NCBI GenBank assembly: GCA_017303875.1
Contig: JAFLBP010000016.1
Coordinates: forward strand, 62,001 to 126,000
Origin: Chitinophagales bacterium
GTDB lineage: Bacteria; Bacteroidota; Bacteroidia; Chitinophagales; Saprospiraceae
Length of the DNA stretch: 64,000 bases
Direction of reading: 5' to 3'
The position numbers and the translations under genes were made by a program. Below the pieces are notes generated by a model. It made no database searches, was not told the DNA's origin, and worked only from the letters and a program-made list of their open reading frames with translations. Position 1 is the first letter of the stretch. Each line of letters opens with the position of its first letter. Shown here in pieces: positions 19,087 to 29,207 of the stretch.

Positions 19087-19426
19087 ACCACGTAAGCTTC
19101 TGCTCTACTTTTCTTTGTGCGCTGTGGCGCTTTGTTTTTCCTACCTATTTTATTGGAGCTTGTTCGCAGGATTATGAATACCCGAACAGGCCGTCAGTAT
19201 TTAAGACTTGCTCCGATTGGGGCGGGTTTTACACGTATTTTTACTTGTGCAGGCATTGTTATTAGTACGGGGTACTAAAGTAATTTTACGTTTATGATGT
19301 TTGCAGAGATGACAAAAGTCTACTTTGTTTTAGTGAAATAATGTCAAAAATTTGATCGGTATTGCTTTGTTATAGTTAATTTGTGCCACAATCGTTTGTT
19401 CATTTATAAAAACAATCTTTCCTATC

Positions 19427-22366
19427 GTGAACGATCATTTTTACAATCCCAGGAATGCTGCAGCAGCACTCTGGGCAAGTTCGGCCGAGCGTGCGGCCAG
19501 AACGCTGAACCCGGATTTATCAACCAACGAAATCCGGAATCTTCCGATGATGCGCGGTGTTTACAAACAATTGCGTGCCATGACCGCCGGGCAATTGCTG
19601 GAAAAACCCGCTCCTGATGCTTCGAAAGAAGACATTGCAGCCTGGCTTTCGCAACACTTTTTGATTGGAGGCACTGTAGGCGTGGAAATGAAAGCGGCAA
19701 CTGATTACAGCGACATTGATCCTTATCAGTTGTACCTCTACGCCATCAATTACTACAATGACAATCACGACATTGCCGATTTCAGCACCGATGATATCCT
19801 GGGCTTTGCCCTCTGTCTGATCATCTGGTACATTGTCAACCAGGGTACCGCAGAAGTTGCCGAGCTGAATCTGGTTAAAGACTTTTTGATTGATTTTGTT
19901 GCATTATTACCGATTCCGGGATCTTTTTTGCTGGAATTCATCAATGCTGAGGTAGAGGCCTTGGCAGCGGCAATTCATGCAGGGATGGGAACTGATGCCG
20001 ATTTTGCTTATCGCAGCCCCAGTTACACGGACAGCCACTCCAGCAGCCCTTATGTGGCCCTGAACTGGAAAATGCCTGATGATGCACAAGTGATTATGTT
20101 GGGCGACTGGGGAACCGGAATGGATGATGCCAAAGCGTTTCTGAAAGCACTCTGGAAAAAAGCGTATCAGAATCTCCCGAGTCGCCAGATTGTCTTTATT
20201 CACCTCGGCGATATTTACTATTGCGGCTTGCCCGAAGAGTGTGAAAATTATTTCTATGATATTTTCTATGCTGTAGCCAGCGAACTGAGTACTGAATTGG
20301 CGGGTTACAGCAGCAGCCATCCTTTCGATCCCCGTCCTCCCATCTTCACTATTCCTGGCAACCACGAGTATTACTCCAACGGTGCAGGGTATTTCAAAAT
20401 GCTCGACAAAATATTCACCGACTGGAACGGCGGCAACCAAAACAAACGCCAGCGTTGCAGCTTCTTCTGCCTGCGCTCCAATAACGGCAGATGGCAGTTT
20501 CTCGGGATGGATACCGGACAGGCCGATCACGATGCACTCAGCGACGCTTTGCGTTCCGGCGCAGATATTGTCCCAATCAATAAATGGGTTGGCGATATTA
20601 AAGATTGGGTGGATGACTGGCCCAGCTGGGTTCCGAGCTGGATTAAGAGTTGGCCGGAATCCGTACTCCAAGTGTACTACAACGTAGTAGGCCCGCATGC
20701 ACCTGCACTTCAGAAAGATGAAGCTTCCTGGCATCAGGATCGCCTGAAAAGCAGTGAATTCAGTGGCTCAACGATCCTGCTCTCACACCACCAACTGTTT
20801 TCTCAGGAGGCAAAAATTGACTACAACAGCCCGCAATACCTGAACTTGAACCTTAAAAAAGTCTTTAGTCCAAGCTTTGGCTCTACAGGCGCATGGTTCT
20901 GGGGGCATGAGCATACCTATGCCATGTACAAAGACGGGCAACAAGGCCTGAACAAGGGCCGATTGCTGGGTAGCAGTGCTTACGAAGCCACCAATGAGAA
21001 CGATACCCCGTATGCCAATAATTATCCAAACATCCAGTTCAGTCCGGATATGTTTAATACATATTATGGCGGGCAAACGGATCCGGTAAAAATTATCGGG
21101 CAAAATTCATCGGGCTTACTCAGCCACGCCGCCGCAATTTTGACTTTTGATGATGATACCCATGATGTGCAGGTCGACTATTATACGTTCCCGGCCTGGA
21201 GTCAGTTGGATACGCCACCAACAAGTCCCAGCCTCACGCTTATTGCTACGGAATCCATTTCCCATGATTCGGACGACTATGTAAGCCTGTCTGCTTCCTG
21301 GATTGGCAATAGGCAGGCGAGCTATAAAGACAGCCACAACAACACGAAAAATTTTGATACGGAAAGCGCTCCAAGCGCAGCCTGTTTTAATAAGATGTTG
21401 TACGTGGCGTATAGGAATGAATCCAATAATCTGGCATGGTTCAGCTCGGATATTGAAAACTACAAACCAACAGCTTCCAGCTCCAGTTCGCAAAACCCAA
21501 CCTGGCAGGATCATGGGCAAATTGAATTTGGCGGCAATGCAATTGGAACAGAGCACAGCATTGCGTCTTTGTTTGCAAACAATGTGTGGTACATCTTTTA
21601 TGTCAACACCAGCAATCATGTCGCCCTGATAACCTGTACCGTTAAAGAAAACGGCCGTACCTGGAAAAATGTAGGGGAGTTACTGGATGGTTCCAATACC
21701 ATAAAAACCACGTCGGCTTGTACAGCTTGTTTTTACGAAGGTAAAATTTATGTCGTGTATCTGGACGACGATCAGAACAGCGACAAATCCTACAATGTCA
21801 AAACCTGCTCCTATGACCCGCTTCAAACCGGCACTATGACCGCTGTGGTGCGGCAGGGTATACTGCAAGATAGTACCGGCAAAACAATTACAGGTATTCA
21901 GGTGGCAGCAACCGGGTACAGTGGAAGCAAGGGCGGTGATGATAATTTTATGATGCTCGTTACGATGGATAAAGACGGAGATATCAAGTGGACGAAAACG
22001 ACGGATCCGGATTCCAACACGTCTTATTCAGAATGGACGATTATCAATACCACCAAGGCAAACAGCCATGGCTCCACCACCACGGATTATTTGAAATCTT
22101 CCGCAGGGGTTTCGCTGAATTATTTCCGGGGCGCCATTATGATGGTTCGGGTCGACGGTAGCCAATACCTCAAGGCTGTGGTTTTTGACCTCAAAGAACA
22201 GAAGTGGTATGGTGATGATCCGGTAGATGTACATGCCAACGACACCAGCAAGAGCGCGGAAATTGCACAAAGCTCGCACTTCCCCTCTCTGGCGGTAGTT
22301 CCAGGCGGTTTGTTCCTTATCTATCGCGGGAATACAAACAACGAGATCTACTGGTGCTACAGCTAA
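19427..22366 (+). CDS. Large metallophosphoesterase with C-terminal beta-propeller
   Basis: 979 residues from a GTG start (next in-frame Met is at residue 41). Metal-site motifs of calcineurin-type phosphoesterases are all present: GDWG (Asp227), GDIYYCG (about 268), GNHEYY (about 311), LSHHQ (about 455) and GHEHTY (about 493). The first 190 residues are mostly helical with two hydrophobic stretches (LGFALCLIIWYIV; FLIDFVALLPIPG). Residues ~620-979 hold at least five repeats of the type P-S-x-A-C-F-x-x-x-L-Y-V-A-Y-R, as in lectin- or sialidase-like propellers. No N-terminal signal peptide and no T9SS tag are seen, which is odd for such a fold. It sits behind the sigma-54 region. Confidence 0.85.
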   Translation: MNDHFYNPRNAAAALWASSAERAARTLNPDLSTNEIRNLPMMRGVYKQLRAMTAGQLLEKPAPDASKEDIAAWLSQHFLIGGTVGVEMKAATDYSDIDPYQLYLYAINYYNDNHDIADFSTDDILGFALCLIIWYIVNQGTAEVAELNLVKDFLIDFVALLPIPGSFLLEFINAEVEALAAAIHAGMGTDADFAYRSPSYTDSHSSSPYVALNWKMPDDAQVIMLGDWGTGMDDAKAFLKALWKKAYQNLPSRQIVFIHLGDIYYCGLPEECENYFYDIFYAVASELSTELAGYSSSHPFDPRPPIFTIPGNHEYYSNGAGYFKMLDKIFTDWNGGNQNKRQRCSFFCLRSNNGRWQFLGMDTGQADHDALSDALRSGADIVPINKWVGDIKDWVDDWPSWVPSWIKSWPESVLQVYYNVVGPHAPALQKDEASWHQDRLKSSEFSGSTILLSHHQLFSQEAKIDYNSPQYLNLNLKKVFSPSFGSTGAWFWGHEHTYAMYKDGQQGLNKGRLLGSSAYEATNENDTPYANNYPNIQFSPDMFNTYYGGQTDPVKIIGQNSSGLLSHAAAILTFDDDTHDVQVDYYTFPAWSQLDTPPTSPSLTLIATESISHDSDDYVSLSASWIGNRQASYKDSHNNTKNFDTESAPSAACFNKMLYVAYRNESNNLAWFSSDIENYKPTASSSSSQNPTWQDHGQIEFGGNAIGTEHSIASLFANNVWYIFYVNTSNHVALITCTVKENGRTWKNVGELLDGSNTIKTTSACTACFYEGKIYVVYLDDDQNSDKSYNVKTCSYDPLQTGTMTAVVRQGILQDSTGKTITGIQVAATGYSGSKGGDDNFMMLVTMDKDGDIKWTKTTDPDSNTSYSEWTIINTTKANSHGSTTTDYLKSSAGVSLNYFRGAIMMVRVDGSQYLKAVVFDLKEQKWYGDDPVDVHANDTSKSAEIAQSSHFPSLAVVPGGLFLIYRGNTNNEIYWCYS

Positions 22367-22367
22367 A

Positions 22368-23648
22368 TCAGGTTTTCTGATGTTTCTTCTTCGCCGCCGG
22401 GAACAGGATGTTGTTCAGAATAAGCCTGTATCCCGGTGAGCGGGGATGTAATTCCAGATCGGTTGGCGGATCACCCACGATGTGGCGGTAGTCCTCAGGG
22501 TCGTGACCGCCATAAAATGTCCAGAACCCGTAACCGTAAGTGCCGTGAATGTAACGCGCTTCGGTTGCGGGTTTATTATCGCCCATAATCAGCACATTGG
22601 GCTTCAAATATTTTTTGATAAATGCCGTATTCTGGCCCATAAAACCCTTTACGGTGCGGGTATGGCACTGGGTGAGCATGGTGGGCACCGGATCCCATTT
22701 CGCCGAAAAATCGAAGAGGTTGAAATAATCCTGCTCCATCGGCACATTGCGGCTCAGGTTGTTGTCGATAGACGAATGTTCGTAAATATTAGGGTCGGTG
22801 AGTACCTGAAAATCGCGGAACGCAAAACACTTGCTGTAATCTAATTTGCTTTGAAAACCCGGATCAATGGGGTCGCCGTCGAAAACGGTGGCGCAAATGT
22901 CGGTGCCGTTGGCCGCCAGGGCAATATCGTAGGTATCGGTTGCCGAACACATGGCAAACATAAAACCACCGCCGGCAACGTATTCTGAAATCTTTTTGGC
23001 AACGGCCAATTTGAGCTGACTCACCTTATCAAAACCATTGAGGCGCGCCAGGTTTTCCATCACGCGCACATGCTCGCGATACCAGGGCTGTCCGCCAAAA
23101 CTGGCGTAAAACTTCCCGTACATACCCGTAAAATCTTCGTGGTGCAGGTGCAGCCAGTCGTACTCGCTGAGTTTACCTTGCAGCACCTCGGTGTCGTACA
23201 CTACATCATAGGGAATTTCGGCGTAGGTGAGCACGAGGGTAACGGCGTCGTCCCAGGGCTGTATGCGCTCGCCTTTTTCGTTTTTATCAGGTGTATAAAC
23301 CGCGATTTTAGGCGCTTTTTCCAATTTAATGACATCCTGATTGACCTCCGGATTCAGAATCTGCTCCTGAATGGCCGCAAACTGCGCATCTGCAATGACT
23401 TCAAAACTCACATCGCGCGTGCGGCATTCCTTTTCAAAGGTAGCCGTATAAGGAAAAACAAAACTGCCGCCGCGATAATTCAGCAACCAGTACGCCTCCA
23501 CGCCCTGCGAAATGACCCAATACGTAATGCCGTAGGCTTTGAGGTGGTTGCGCTGCGTGGTTTCATCCATGGGCAGCAACATATAAGAAGCGCGGGCCTG
23601 CGAACTGAGGCAGGCGAAAAAAGCGATGATCAGTAGTGTTTTTTGCAT
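22368..23648 (-). CDS. Secreted GATase1-like protein (commonly labelled asparagine synthetase B)
   Basis: 426 residues from ATG at 23648; an upstream in-frame ATG (23681) would put 11 extra residues before the signal peptide MQKTLLIIAFF..ARAS. Bacteroidota orthologues are widely labelled asparagine synthetase B, but neither an N-terminal Cys nor the ATP-binding synthetase domain is present. The core (KIAVYTPDKN, YDWLHLHHEDFTG, YVAGGGFMFAMCSATDTYD) looks like a class I glutamine-amidotransferase/DJ-1-like flavodoxin fold with Cys in MCSA. Periplasmic or outer; function unknown. It ends two bases after the phosphoesterase gene, convergently. Confidence 0.8.
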   Translation of the reverse strand: MQKTLLIIAFFACLSSQARASYMLLPMDETTQRNHLKAYGITYWVISQGVEAYWLLNYRGGSFVFPYTATFEKECRTRDVSFEVIADAQFAAIQEQILNPEVNQDVIKLEKAPKIAVYTPDKNEKGERIQPWDDAVTLVLTYAEIPYDVVYDTEVLQGKLSEYDWLHLHHEDFTGMYGKFYASFGGQPWYREHVRVMENLARLNGFDKVSQLKLAVAKKISEYVAGGGFMFAMCSATDTYDIALAANGTDICATVFDGDPIDPGFQSKLDYSKCFAFRDFQVLTDPNIYEHSSIDNNLSRNVPMEQDYFNLFDFSAKWDPVPTMLTQCHTRTVKGFMGQNTAFIKKYLKPNVLIMGDNKPATEARYIHGTYGYGFWTFYGGHDPEDYRHIVGDPPTDLELHPRSPGYRLILNNILFPAAKKKHQKT

Positions 23649-23678
23649 GTTTACGGTTTGGGTAAACGGTTTAGTCGG

Positions 23679-23686
23679 CAAAATTA
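23679..23686 (-). promoter_or_regulatory. -7 promoter box on the minus strand (TAATTTTG)
   Basis: Read on the minus strand this is TAATTTTG (TAnnTTTG), 30 bases before the start codon at 23648. A small dyad, GTTTAC..GTAAAC (23649-23667), lies between box and gene. Confidence 0.4.
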
Positions 23687-23743
23687 CAGGTTTTCAAATG
23701 CCTGTGTCGATATTTGGGGCGATATTGAAAATTTCACCCTCGC

Positions 23744-25951
23744 ATGAAACGACTATTTGCGCTCATTGTTTTGCTCGCGTTGTCCGTACCGGCATTTACG
23801 CAGAAAAAAATTACCCTCGACGACTGCTTTTTTTCTTTCCGCTTTTATCCGGAATACGGGCCTGATTTTCAGTACCTGTCCGATGGACATCGCTACGCAG
23901 CAGTCGACGAGCGCAACCCTCAGCGTATACACCTGCACGATTTGCGCCGCCCGGAATTCGATTCTGTGCTGACGCTGGAGCTGCCCGAAGAAGCCCGCGG
24001 CTACGACCAGTTTGAATTCAGCGCCGACGATAAATTACTCGTGCTGCGCAGCGAAACGGTACCCGTGTACCGCCACTCGGTACTGGCCCGCTATTTTGTC
24101 TATGATTTTGCAAGCCGCAAAACGCAAGCCATTGCCGCCGGCAATACACTGCAATTTTTCGCCCTCTCGCCCGATGGTAAACGCGCGGCTTTTGTCCGCG
24201 ACAACAATATTTACTGGCAAAATCTTGCCGACGGCAGCATCACTCAGGTAACAACCGACGGCCGCCGCAATGCCATCCTCAACGGCCTGCCCGACTGGCT
24301 CTACGAAGAGGAGTTCAGCCCTTCCGACGGCGATGGCATGCTTGCGCTGCAATGGTCGCCCAACAGCGAGCAAATTGCATTCCTTCGCTTCGATGAAAGC
24401 CGGGTGCCGCAATACCGCATCGCCTGGTACGAAGGGGAAATTTACCCCCGCGACTCGGTGTACAAATACCCGAAAGTGGGCGAGGCCAACGCGGTGGTGA
24501 GCGCACATATTCACGAGCTGCGCAGCGGCAAAACCAAACCCTGCGATACGGGCAAGGATCCCGATGTGTATTTGCCACGACTTTTCTGGACACCCGATGG
24601 CCGCTTAGCTGTGCTGCGCACCGACCGCTACCAACGCCAGGCCGATCTGCTGCTCTTCAGCTACAAAAACGCCGGCGTTTCGGTGTTGCCGGCCAGCCTG
24701 ATTCCCGCAGAAAAAGATGAAGCCTACGCCGATGTGACCATCGCCAATAAACTTGTTTTTTTAAAAAACAGCCCGCATTACCTCTGGATGGACGAAAAAA
24801 CGGGCTTCAACCGCATCACGCGCTACCCGATGAACCCGGCCGCTGCCGAGGCGCCGCTGGCGCTTACGCCCGCCGGGGTGGAGGTGACGAATTTTTATGG
24901 CATAGATGAAAAAACGGGTAAAATCTATTACCAGACCGCCAGCCCGACGCCAATGGACCGGCAGGTTTGGGAAAGTTCGCTTCAGGGCGGCGAACCGCGC
25001 CTGCTGACGCCGAAAATTGGCTGGAACGAGGTGATCTTTAGTCCGGATTTTGAATATTTCACCCATACCTGGTCGGATGCCAACACCGCGCCCATCGTCA
25101 CGCTGGAACGACTCGACGGCACACTGATTGAAACCTTTACCGACAACCGCCGCCACGCCACCCAGCGCGCGGATTTTGGATTTGGTAAAAAAGAGTTTGT
25201 TCAAATTCCCATTGGCAAGGGCCTAAGCCTGAATGCCTGGATTTTGAAACCCGCCAATTTTGACCCCAATAAAAAATACGCGCTGCTGATAGATATTTAC
25301 GGTGGCCCCGGCTCTCAAACCGTTAAAAATGAATACGATGGCTTCATGGGCCCCTGGCACCAGATGCTGGCGCAGGAAGGCATACTTGTGGCCAGCGTAG
25401 ACAACCGGGGCACCGGCGGTCGCGGCCGGGATTTTAAAAAATGCACCCAATTGCAACTCGGCAACTTAGAAACCCAGGATCAGATCAGTGCCGCCAAATG
25501 GTTTGCGCAGCAGCCCTACATTGATGGCAGCCGCATCGGTATCTGGGGCTGGAGCTTCGGCGGTTACCTCAGCACCTCCTGCATCCTGAAAGGCTCGGAA
25601 ACCTTCAAAATGGCGATGGCTGTGGCGCCCGTGACCAACTGGAAATGGTACGACAGCGCCTACACGGAGCGGTTTATGCACGGCATCAGCGACAACAAAA
25701 GCGGATATGAAGATAATTCGCCCATTAATTTTGTGAAAAAACTGAAAGGCGGCAACTACCTCGTTTGTCATGGCAGCGCCGACGATAATGTACACTGGCA
25801 ACACAGCGTGGAACTCATCAACGCCCTGATTGCCGAAAACAAGGAATTTGAAACCTGCTTTTACCCCAATCGCAACCACGGCATCAGCGGCGACAATGCC
25901 ACGCGCCACCTGTTCGGGCGCCTGACGGCGTTTTTGAAAGAAAAACTTTGA
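23744..25951 (+). CDS. Dipeptidyl peptidase IV (S9B family)
   Basis: 735 residues, the usual length of bacterial DPP IV. Signal peptide ends ...PAFTQ. The eight-bladed propeller domain carries DWLYEEEF (Glu188-Glu190), the double-Glu motif that holds the substrate N-terminus. The hydrolase domain has GWSFGG (Ser604), HGSADDNVH (Asp680) and RNHGI (His712). It removes X-Pro or X-Ala dipeptides from peptides in the periplasm. The helicase gene starts 15 bases later, so the two are probably cotranscribed. Confidence 0.96.
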   Translation: MKRLFALIVLLALSVPAFTQKKITLDDCFFSFRFYPEYGPDFQYLSDGHRYAAVDERNPQRIHLHDLRRPEFDSVLTLELPEEARGYDQFEFSADDKLLVLRSETVPVYRHSVLARYFVYDFASRKTQAIAAGNTLQFFALSPDGKRAAFVRDNNIYWQNLADGSITQVTTDGRRNAILNGLPDWLYEEEFSPSDGDGMLALQWSPNSEQIAFLRFDESRVPQYRIAWYEGEIYPRDSVYKYPKVGEANAVVSAHIHELRSGKTKPCDTGKDPDVYLPRLFWTPDGRLAVLRTDRYQRQADLLLFSYKNAGVSVLPASLIPAEKDEAYADVTIANKLVFLKNSPHYLWMDEKTGFNRITRYPMNPAAAEAPLALTPAGVEVTNFYGIDEKTGKIYYQTASPTPMDRQVWESSLQGGEPRLLTPKIGWNEVIFSPDFEYFTHTWSDANTAPIVTLERLDGTLIETFTDNRRHATQRADFGFGKKEFVQIPIGKGLSLNAWILKPANFDPNKKYALLIDIYGGPGSQTVKNEYDGFMGPWHQMLAQEGILVASVDNRGTGGRGRDFKKCTQLQLGNLETQDQISAAKWFAQQPYIDGSRIGIWGWSFGGYLSTSCILKGSETFKMAMAVAPVTNWKWYDSAYTERFMHGISDNKSGYEDNSPINFVKKLKGGNYLVCHGSADDNVHWQHSVELINALIAENKEFETCFYPNRNHGISGDNATRHLFGRLTAFLKEKL

Positions 25952-25966
25952 TAGATAATCGCCTCT

Positions 25967-27991
25967 ATGTCAGCACCATCCCATCTTGATACCCTGCGCG
26001 AACTCCTGCGCCAGGAACGCGAAGAAGACCTGCGCCTGTTTCAGCAAACCATACGCCAGCAGCCGCTCAGCGAACGCGTGGAAAAGGGCTACTCCTGGTA
26101 CCCCGTCACGGTGGTGCAAACGGGCTTTGCGCTGGGCGACAAAGCATTTGTCGTGCTGGAACGCACCACCCGCCTCGGCGAACCCCACCAGCTTCGGGCC
26201 GGACAAACGGTCAGTTTTTTCTCCAACGCCCCACATGCCGAAGAGCCGGAGCGCAACGGCGTGGTCAACTACGTGGAGCGCAACCGCATGAAAATCATTC
26301 TTAACGCCCGCGATGTACCCGATTGGATCAATCAGGGCCTGCTCGGCGTGGATCAGTTGTTCGACGACCGCAGCTATCAGGAAATGGATCGCGCGCTCGT
26401 ACGCGCACTCAACGCTAAAGGCGACCGCCTGGCCGAACTCCGTGATCTCTTTTGTCCGCGCCCCGGCCTGCATACCCCGCCCGCAGTGCCCCTCGACCCC
26501 GAAACAGTAGCCGCAGCGGCCAACCCCATCCTGCAAAACCTCAACGAAAGCCAGAAAATGGCCGTGATGAACATCCTCGCTACCCGCGACAGTGCCATCA
26601 TACACGGCCCGCCAGGTACTGGCAAAACCACCACTCTGGTAGCGGCTATACGCCTGCTCTGCGAGCGGGAAAGCACCGTATTGGTAACGGCCCCCAGCAA
26701 TACCGCCGCCGACCTGCTCACCGAACGCCTCGCCGAAGCCGGCCTGAACGTGGTGCGCGTCGGCAACATCAGCCGTGTAGACGACCATATTTTACCCCAT
26801 ACCCTGGACGCACTGCTGGCCAAACATCCCGACAGCAAACACATTAAAAAAGTAAAAATAGAAGCGGCCGAGGCCCGCCGACAGGCACGGCGCTTCAAAC
26901 GCAGCTTCAATGCCGAAGACCGGCGCGAGCGCGAACACCTCAAACAGCAGGCCCGCGAGCTGGAAGCCTGGTCGCGCACCCTTGAAGATCGCCTGCTCGA
27001 TGAAATCCTGAGCGGCGCTCAGGCCATCACCTGTACCCTCGTCGGCGCGGCGCACCCTGTGCTGGAACGTTACAAATTCCGGACCTGCATCATTGACGAG
27101 GCCGCCCAGGCCTTAGAGCCGGCCTGCTGGATACCGATGGGCAAAAGCAGCCGCGTTATCCTTGCCGGCGACCCGTTTCAGTTGCCGCCAACCGTCAAAA
27201 GCCTCAAAGCGGCGCGGGCGGGTTTGTCGGAAACCCTCATTGAGCGGGCCATCAAAATTTTGCCCGACCGGGTGCATTTGCTGCGTGTACAGTACCGTAT
27301 GCACCAGGCCATTATGAATTTTTCCAACAATTATTTTTACGACGGCGCGCTGGAAGCACATGATTCCGTGCGCGAGCGCCGCCTGTTTGCCGTGGAAAGC
27401 GACAAAGACACCCTCACCGTTTTTGATCCCGTTATTTTTGTGGATACTGCCGGCACCGGCTTTGAGGAAAAGGTGCAAAAAGGCAACGAAGGCGCCATGA
27501 GCCGTTTCAACCCGGAAGAGGCCCTGCTGATCCGCGAAGTGCTGCTGCGCCTGCACAAAAGTTTTCCCGACAACAGCGATATGCCTTCGCTGGGCGTTTT
27601 ATCGCCTTACCGGGAGCAGGTGAATGTACTGGAGCAGATGTTTCGCGACGATGAGGCGTTTACGGCCTTGTTGGCCACAAAAGTTGGGCGCCACAAACTG
27701 GAAGACATCGCACCCGTGAGCCAGGGCAACATGGTGGTCAATACCATTGACGGTTTTCAGGGGCAGGAACGAGATGTGATTTGTATCAGTTTGGTGCGTT
27801 CCAATGCCAAGGGAGAAATTGGGTTTTTGAGCGATTACCGGCGCATGAACGTTGCCATGACCCGCGCCCGCAAGCTGCTGATTGTAGTGGGCGATTCGGC
27901 GACCATCGGCAACAACCCGTTTTATGCCCGATTTTTGGAATACTGCGAGCAAAACGGCCGATACCAGAGTGCCTGGGAGTACATGGCCTGA
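25967..27991 (+). CDS. SF1 helicase of the Upf1/IGHMBP2 type
   Basis: 674 residues. N-terminal beta-barrel region (about 35-110), Walker A GPPGTGKTTT near residue 214, motif II DEAAQALEP near residue 376, GDPFQLPPT (motif III), QYRMHQ (motif IV) and the C-terminal VNTIDGFQGQERD and NVAMTRARKLL motifs (V and VI). These define a superfamily 1B 5'-3' DNA/RNA helicase. Physiological role in Bacteroidota is not established; it often sits among unrelated housekeeping genes, as here. Confidence 0.93.
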   Translation: MSAPSHLDTLRELLRQEREEDLRLFQQTIRQQPLSERVEKGYSWYPVTVVQTGFALGDKAFVVLERTTRLGEPHQLRAGQTVSFFSNAPHAEEPERNGVVNYVERNRMKIILNARDVPDWINQGLLGVDQLFDDRSYQEMDRALVRALNAKGDRLAELRDLFCPRPGLHTPPAVPLDPETVAAAANPILQNLNESQKMAVMNILATRDSAIIHGPPGTGKTTTLVAAIRLLCERESTVLVTAPSNTAADLLTERLAEAGLNVVRVGNISRVDDHILPHTLDALLAKHPDSKHIKKVKIEAAEARRQARRFKRSFNAEDRREREHLKQQARELEAWSRTLEDRLLDEILSGAQAITCTLVGAAHPVLERYKFRTCIIDEAAQALEPACWIPMGKSSRVILAGDPFQLPPTVKSLKAARAGLSETLIERAIKILPDRVHLLRVQYRMHQAIMNFSNNYFYDGALEAHDSVRERRLFAVESDKDTLTVFDPVIFVDTAGTGFEEKVQKGNEGAMSRFNPEEALLIREVLLRLHKSFPDNSDMPSLGVLSPYREQVNVLEQMFRDDEAFTALLATKVGRHKLEDIAPVSQGNMVVNTIDGFQGQERDVICISLVRSNAKGEIGFLSDYRRMNVAMTRARKLLIVVGDSATIGNNPFYARFLEYCEQNGRYQSAWEYMA

Positions 27992-28021
27992 GGTTTTGCG
28001 CGCTTTGCTGCAATAATTATG

Positions 28022-28029
28022 TACTTTTG
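28022..28029 (+). promoter_or_regulatory. -7 promoter box (TACTTTTG)
   Basis: TACTTTTG fits TAnnTTTG, 35 bases before the ATG of the glycosyltransferase. TTG triplets lie at 28005 and 27996, neither at ideal spacing. Confidence 0.45.
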
Positions 28030-28064
28030 CCGCCCGAAACATTATTTCGCTGAAAAAACAACAC

Positions 28065-28784
28065 ATGAGCGCAACCCTGTCCATCGTCATCCCGGCTTAC
28101 AACGAGGAAAAAACGATCCACCTGATCCTGAATAAAATCAAGGCGGTAGAGCTGATCGGCGGCCTGCAAAAGGAGATCATCATCACCAACGACTGCTCCA
28201 AAGACGACACAGAGGGCGCCATTCAGCGCTATATGGCAGCCAACCCGGACGTGCACATCCGCTACCTGCGCCACGAGGTGAACCAGGGCAAAGGCGCGGC
28301 CCTGCATACCGGCATCCAACACGCCGGCGGAGACTACATCATCATTCAGGATGCCGACCTGGAGTACGATCCGGCGGAGTACAACATCCTGCTGCGGCCT
28401 ATCCTCGACGGTTTTGCCGATGTGGTGTTTGGCTCCCGTTTTATGGGTGGGCGTCCGCACCGCATCCTGTTTTTCTGGCACAGCATCGGCAACAAATTCC
28501 TGACTTCGCTCTCCAACGCCTTTACCAACCTCAACCTGACCGACATGGAAACCTGCTACAAGATGTTCCGTTCGGACATCCTGAAGGGCATGTCGCTGAA
28601 AGAAAAGCGTTTTGGTTTTGAGCCGGAGGTGACAGCGCGGGTGAGCCGCATCCCCAATGTCCGGATTTACGAGGTGGGTATTTCCTACTATGGCCGCACG
28701 TATGCCGAGGGCAAAAAAATCGGCTGGAAAGATGGTTTCCGGGCGATTTATTGCATTTTGAAGTATAATTTGTGGGCGAAGTAG
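28065..28784 (+). CDS. GT2 glycosyltransferase, DPM1-like
   Basis: 239 residues. [13 protein letters not shown] (nucleotide-binding start), [20 protein letters not shown] (DxD-type metal site) and VFGSRF are the GT-A motifs of the dolichol-/undecaprenyl-phosphate hexose synthase branch. No membrane helices, so it is a soluble enzyme that would work on a lipid phosphate at the inner leaflet. It would donate a sugar for envelope glycan or protein glycosylation. It is the last gene of the forward block, with its own promoter box. Confidence 0.9.
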   Translation: MSATLSIVIPAYNEEKTIHLILNKIKAVELIGGLQKEIIITNDCSKDDTEGAIQRYMAANPDVHIRYLRHEVNQGKGAALHTGIQHAGGDYIIIQDADLEYDPAEYNILLRPILDGFADVVFGSRFMGGRPHRILFFWHSIGNKFLTSLSNAFTNLNLTDMETCYKMFRSDILKGMSLKEKRFGFEPEVTARVSRIPNVRIYEVGISYYGRTYAEGKKIGWKDGFRAIYCILKYNLWAK

Positions 28785-29207
28785 GGGTTTATTGGAGGCA
28801 AAGAAAGATCAGGAAGCTGTGCAGGGCGAGTATGAGGCTCAGCCTTTGATAACCAAAGGTGTCACTCGATTTATAGATTAAAATATATTAACAGCATAGA
28901 TTTTTAGATTCAGTAACATTATACTGATTAATCCTCCGTCCACCTTGGACATGCTTCAAGCTTTATAAACCAGAACCGGCACATAACCAGGTGCCGCGTT
29001 AATTGATATGTTCAAAGTTTTATCTGGTAAGCCATTACTTTACGAATTATTGTATGAAAGAATAATTCAAGTACTCGTCGTATTTCCTTCCTGATTGGTC
29101 GAACAGGCAAGCGCGCAACCCGCATTCGGGTGATAACTTGAATCTCGAATGACCGCAAAATGGCATTCAGAAAAAACCAAACCATTCATTTTTTAAAAAT
29201 CAACCTT
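28785..29207. other. Non-coding gap with several small dyads
   Basis: No gene recognised in about 420 bases. Small inverted repeats: CCTTTG..CAAAGG (28851-28867 region), CGGCAC..GTGCCG (near 28978-28998) and GAATTATT..AATAATTC (29044-29068). The last is 140 bases before the flotillin start and could be a regulator site. No clear promoter was found. Confidence 0.5.

Larger units (their letters stand above)
18529..19426. other. 900-base non-coding region with regulatory signals
   Basis: No convincing gene here. It holds a dyad at 18675-18702, a sigma-54-type promoter at 18854-18870 and two hairpins at 19017-19086. Short open frames exist (GTG at 18953, 74 codons; ATG at 19174, 34 codons) but the first overlaps both hairpins and neither has family features. 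The arrangement points to a long 5' leader, or a separate small RNA, upstream of the metallophosphoesterase. Confidence 0.7.

Noticed and set aside
18953..19177. 74-codon open frame with a GTG start and one hydrophobic stretch
   Set aside because: It overlaps both RNA hairpins, has no ATG start, no family feature and no clear ribosome site.
19174..19278. 34-codon open frame with an ATG start
   Set aside because: Too short and without any recognisable motif; kept as part of the non-coding leader.
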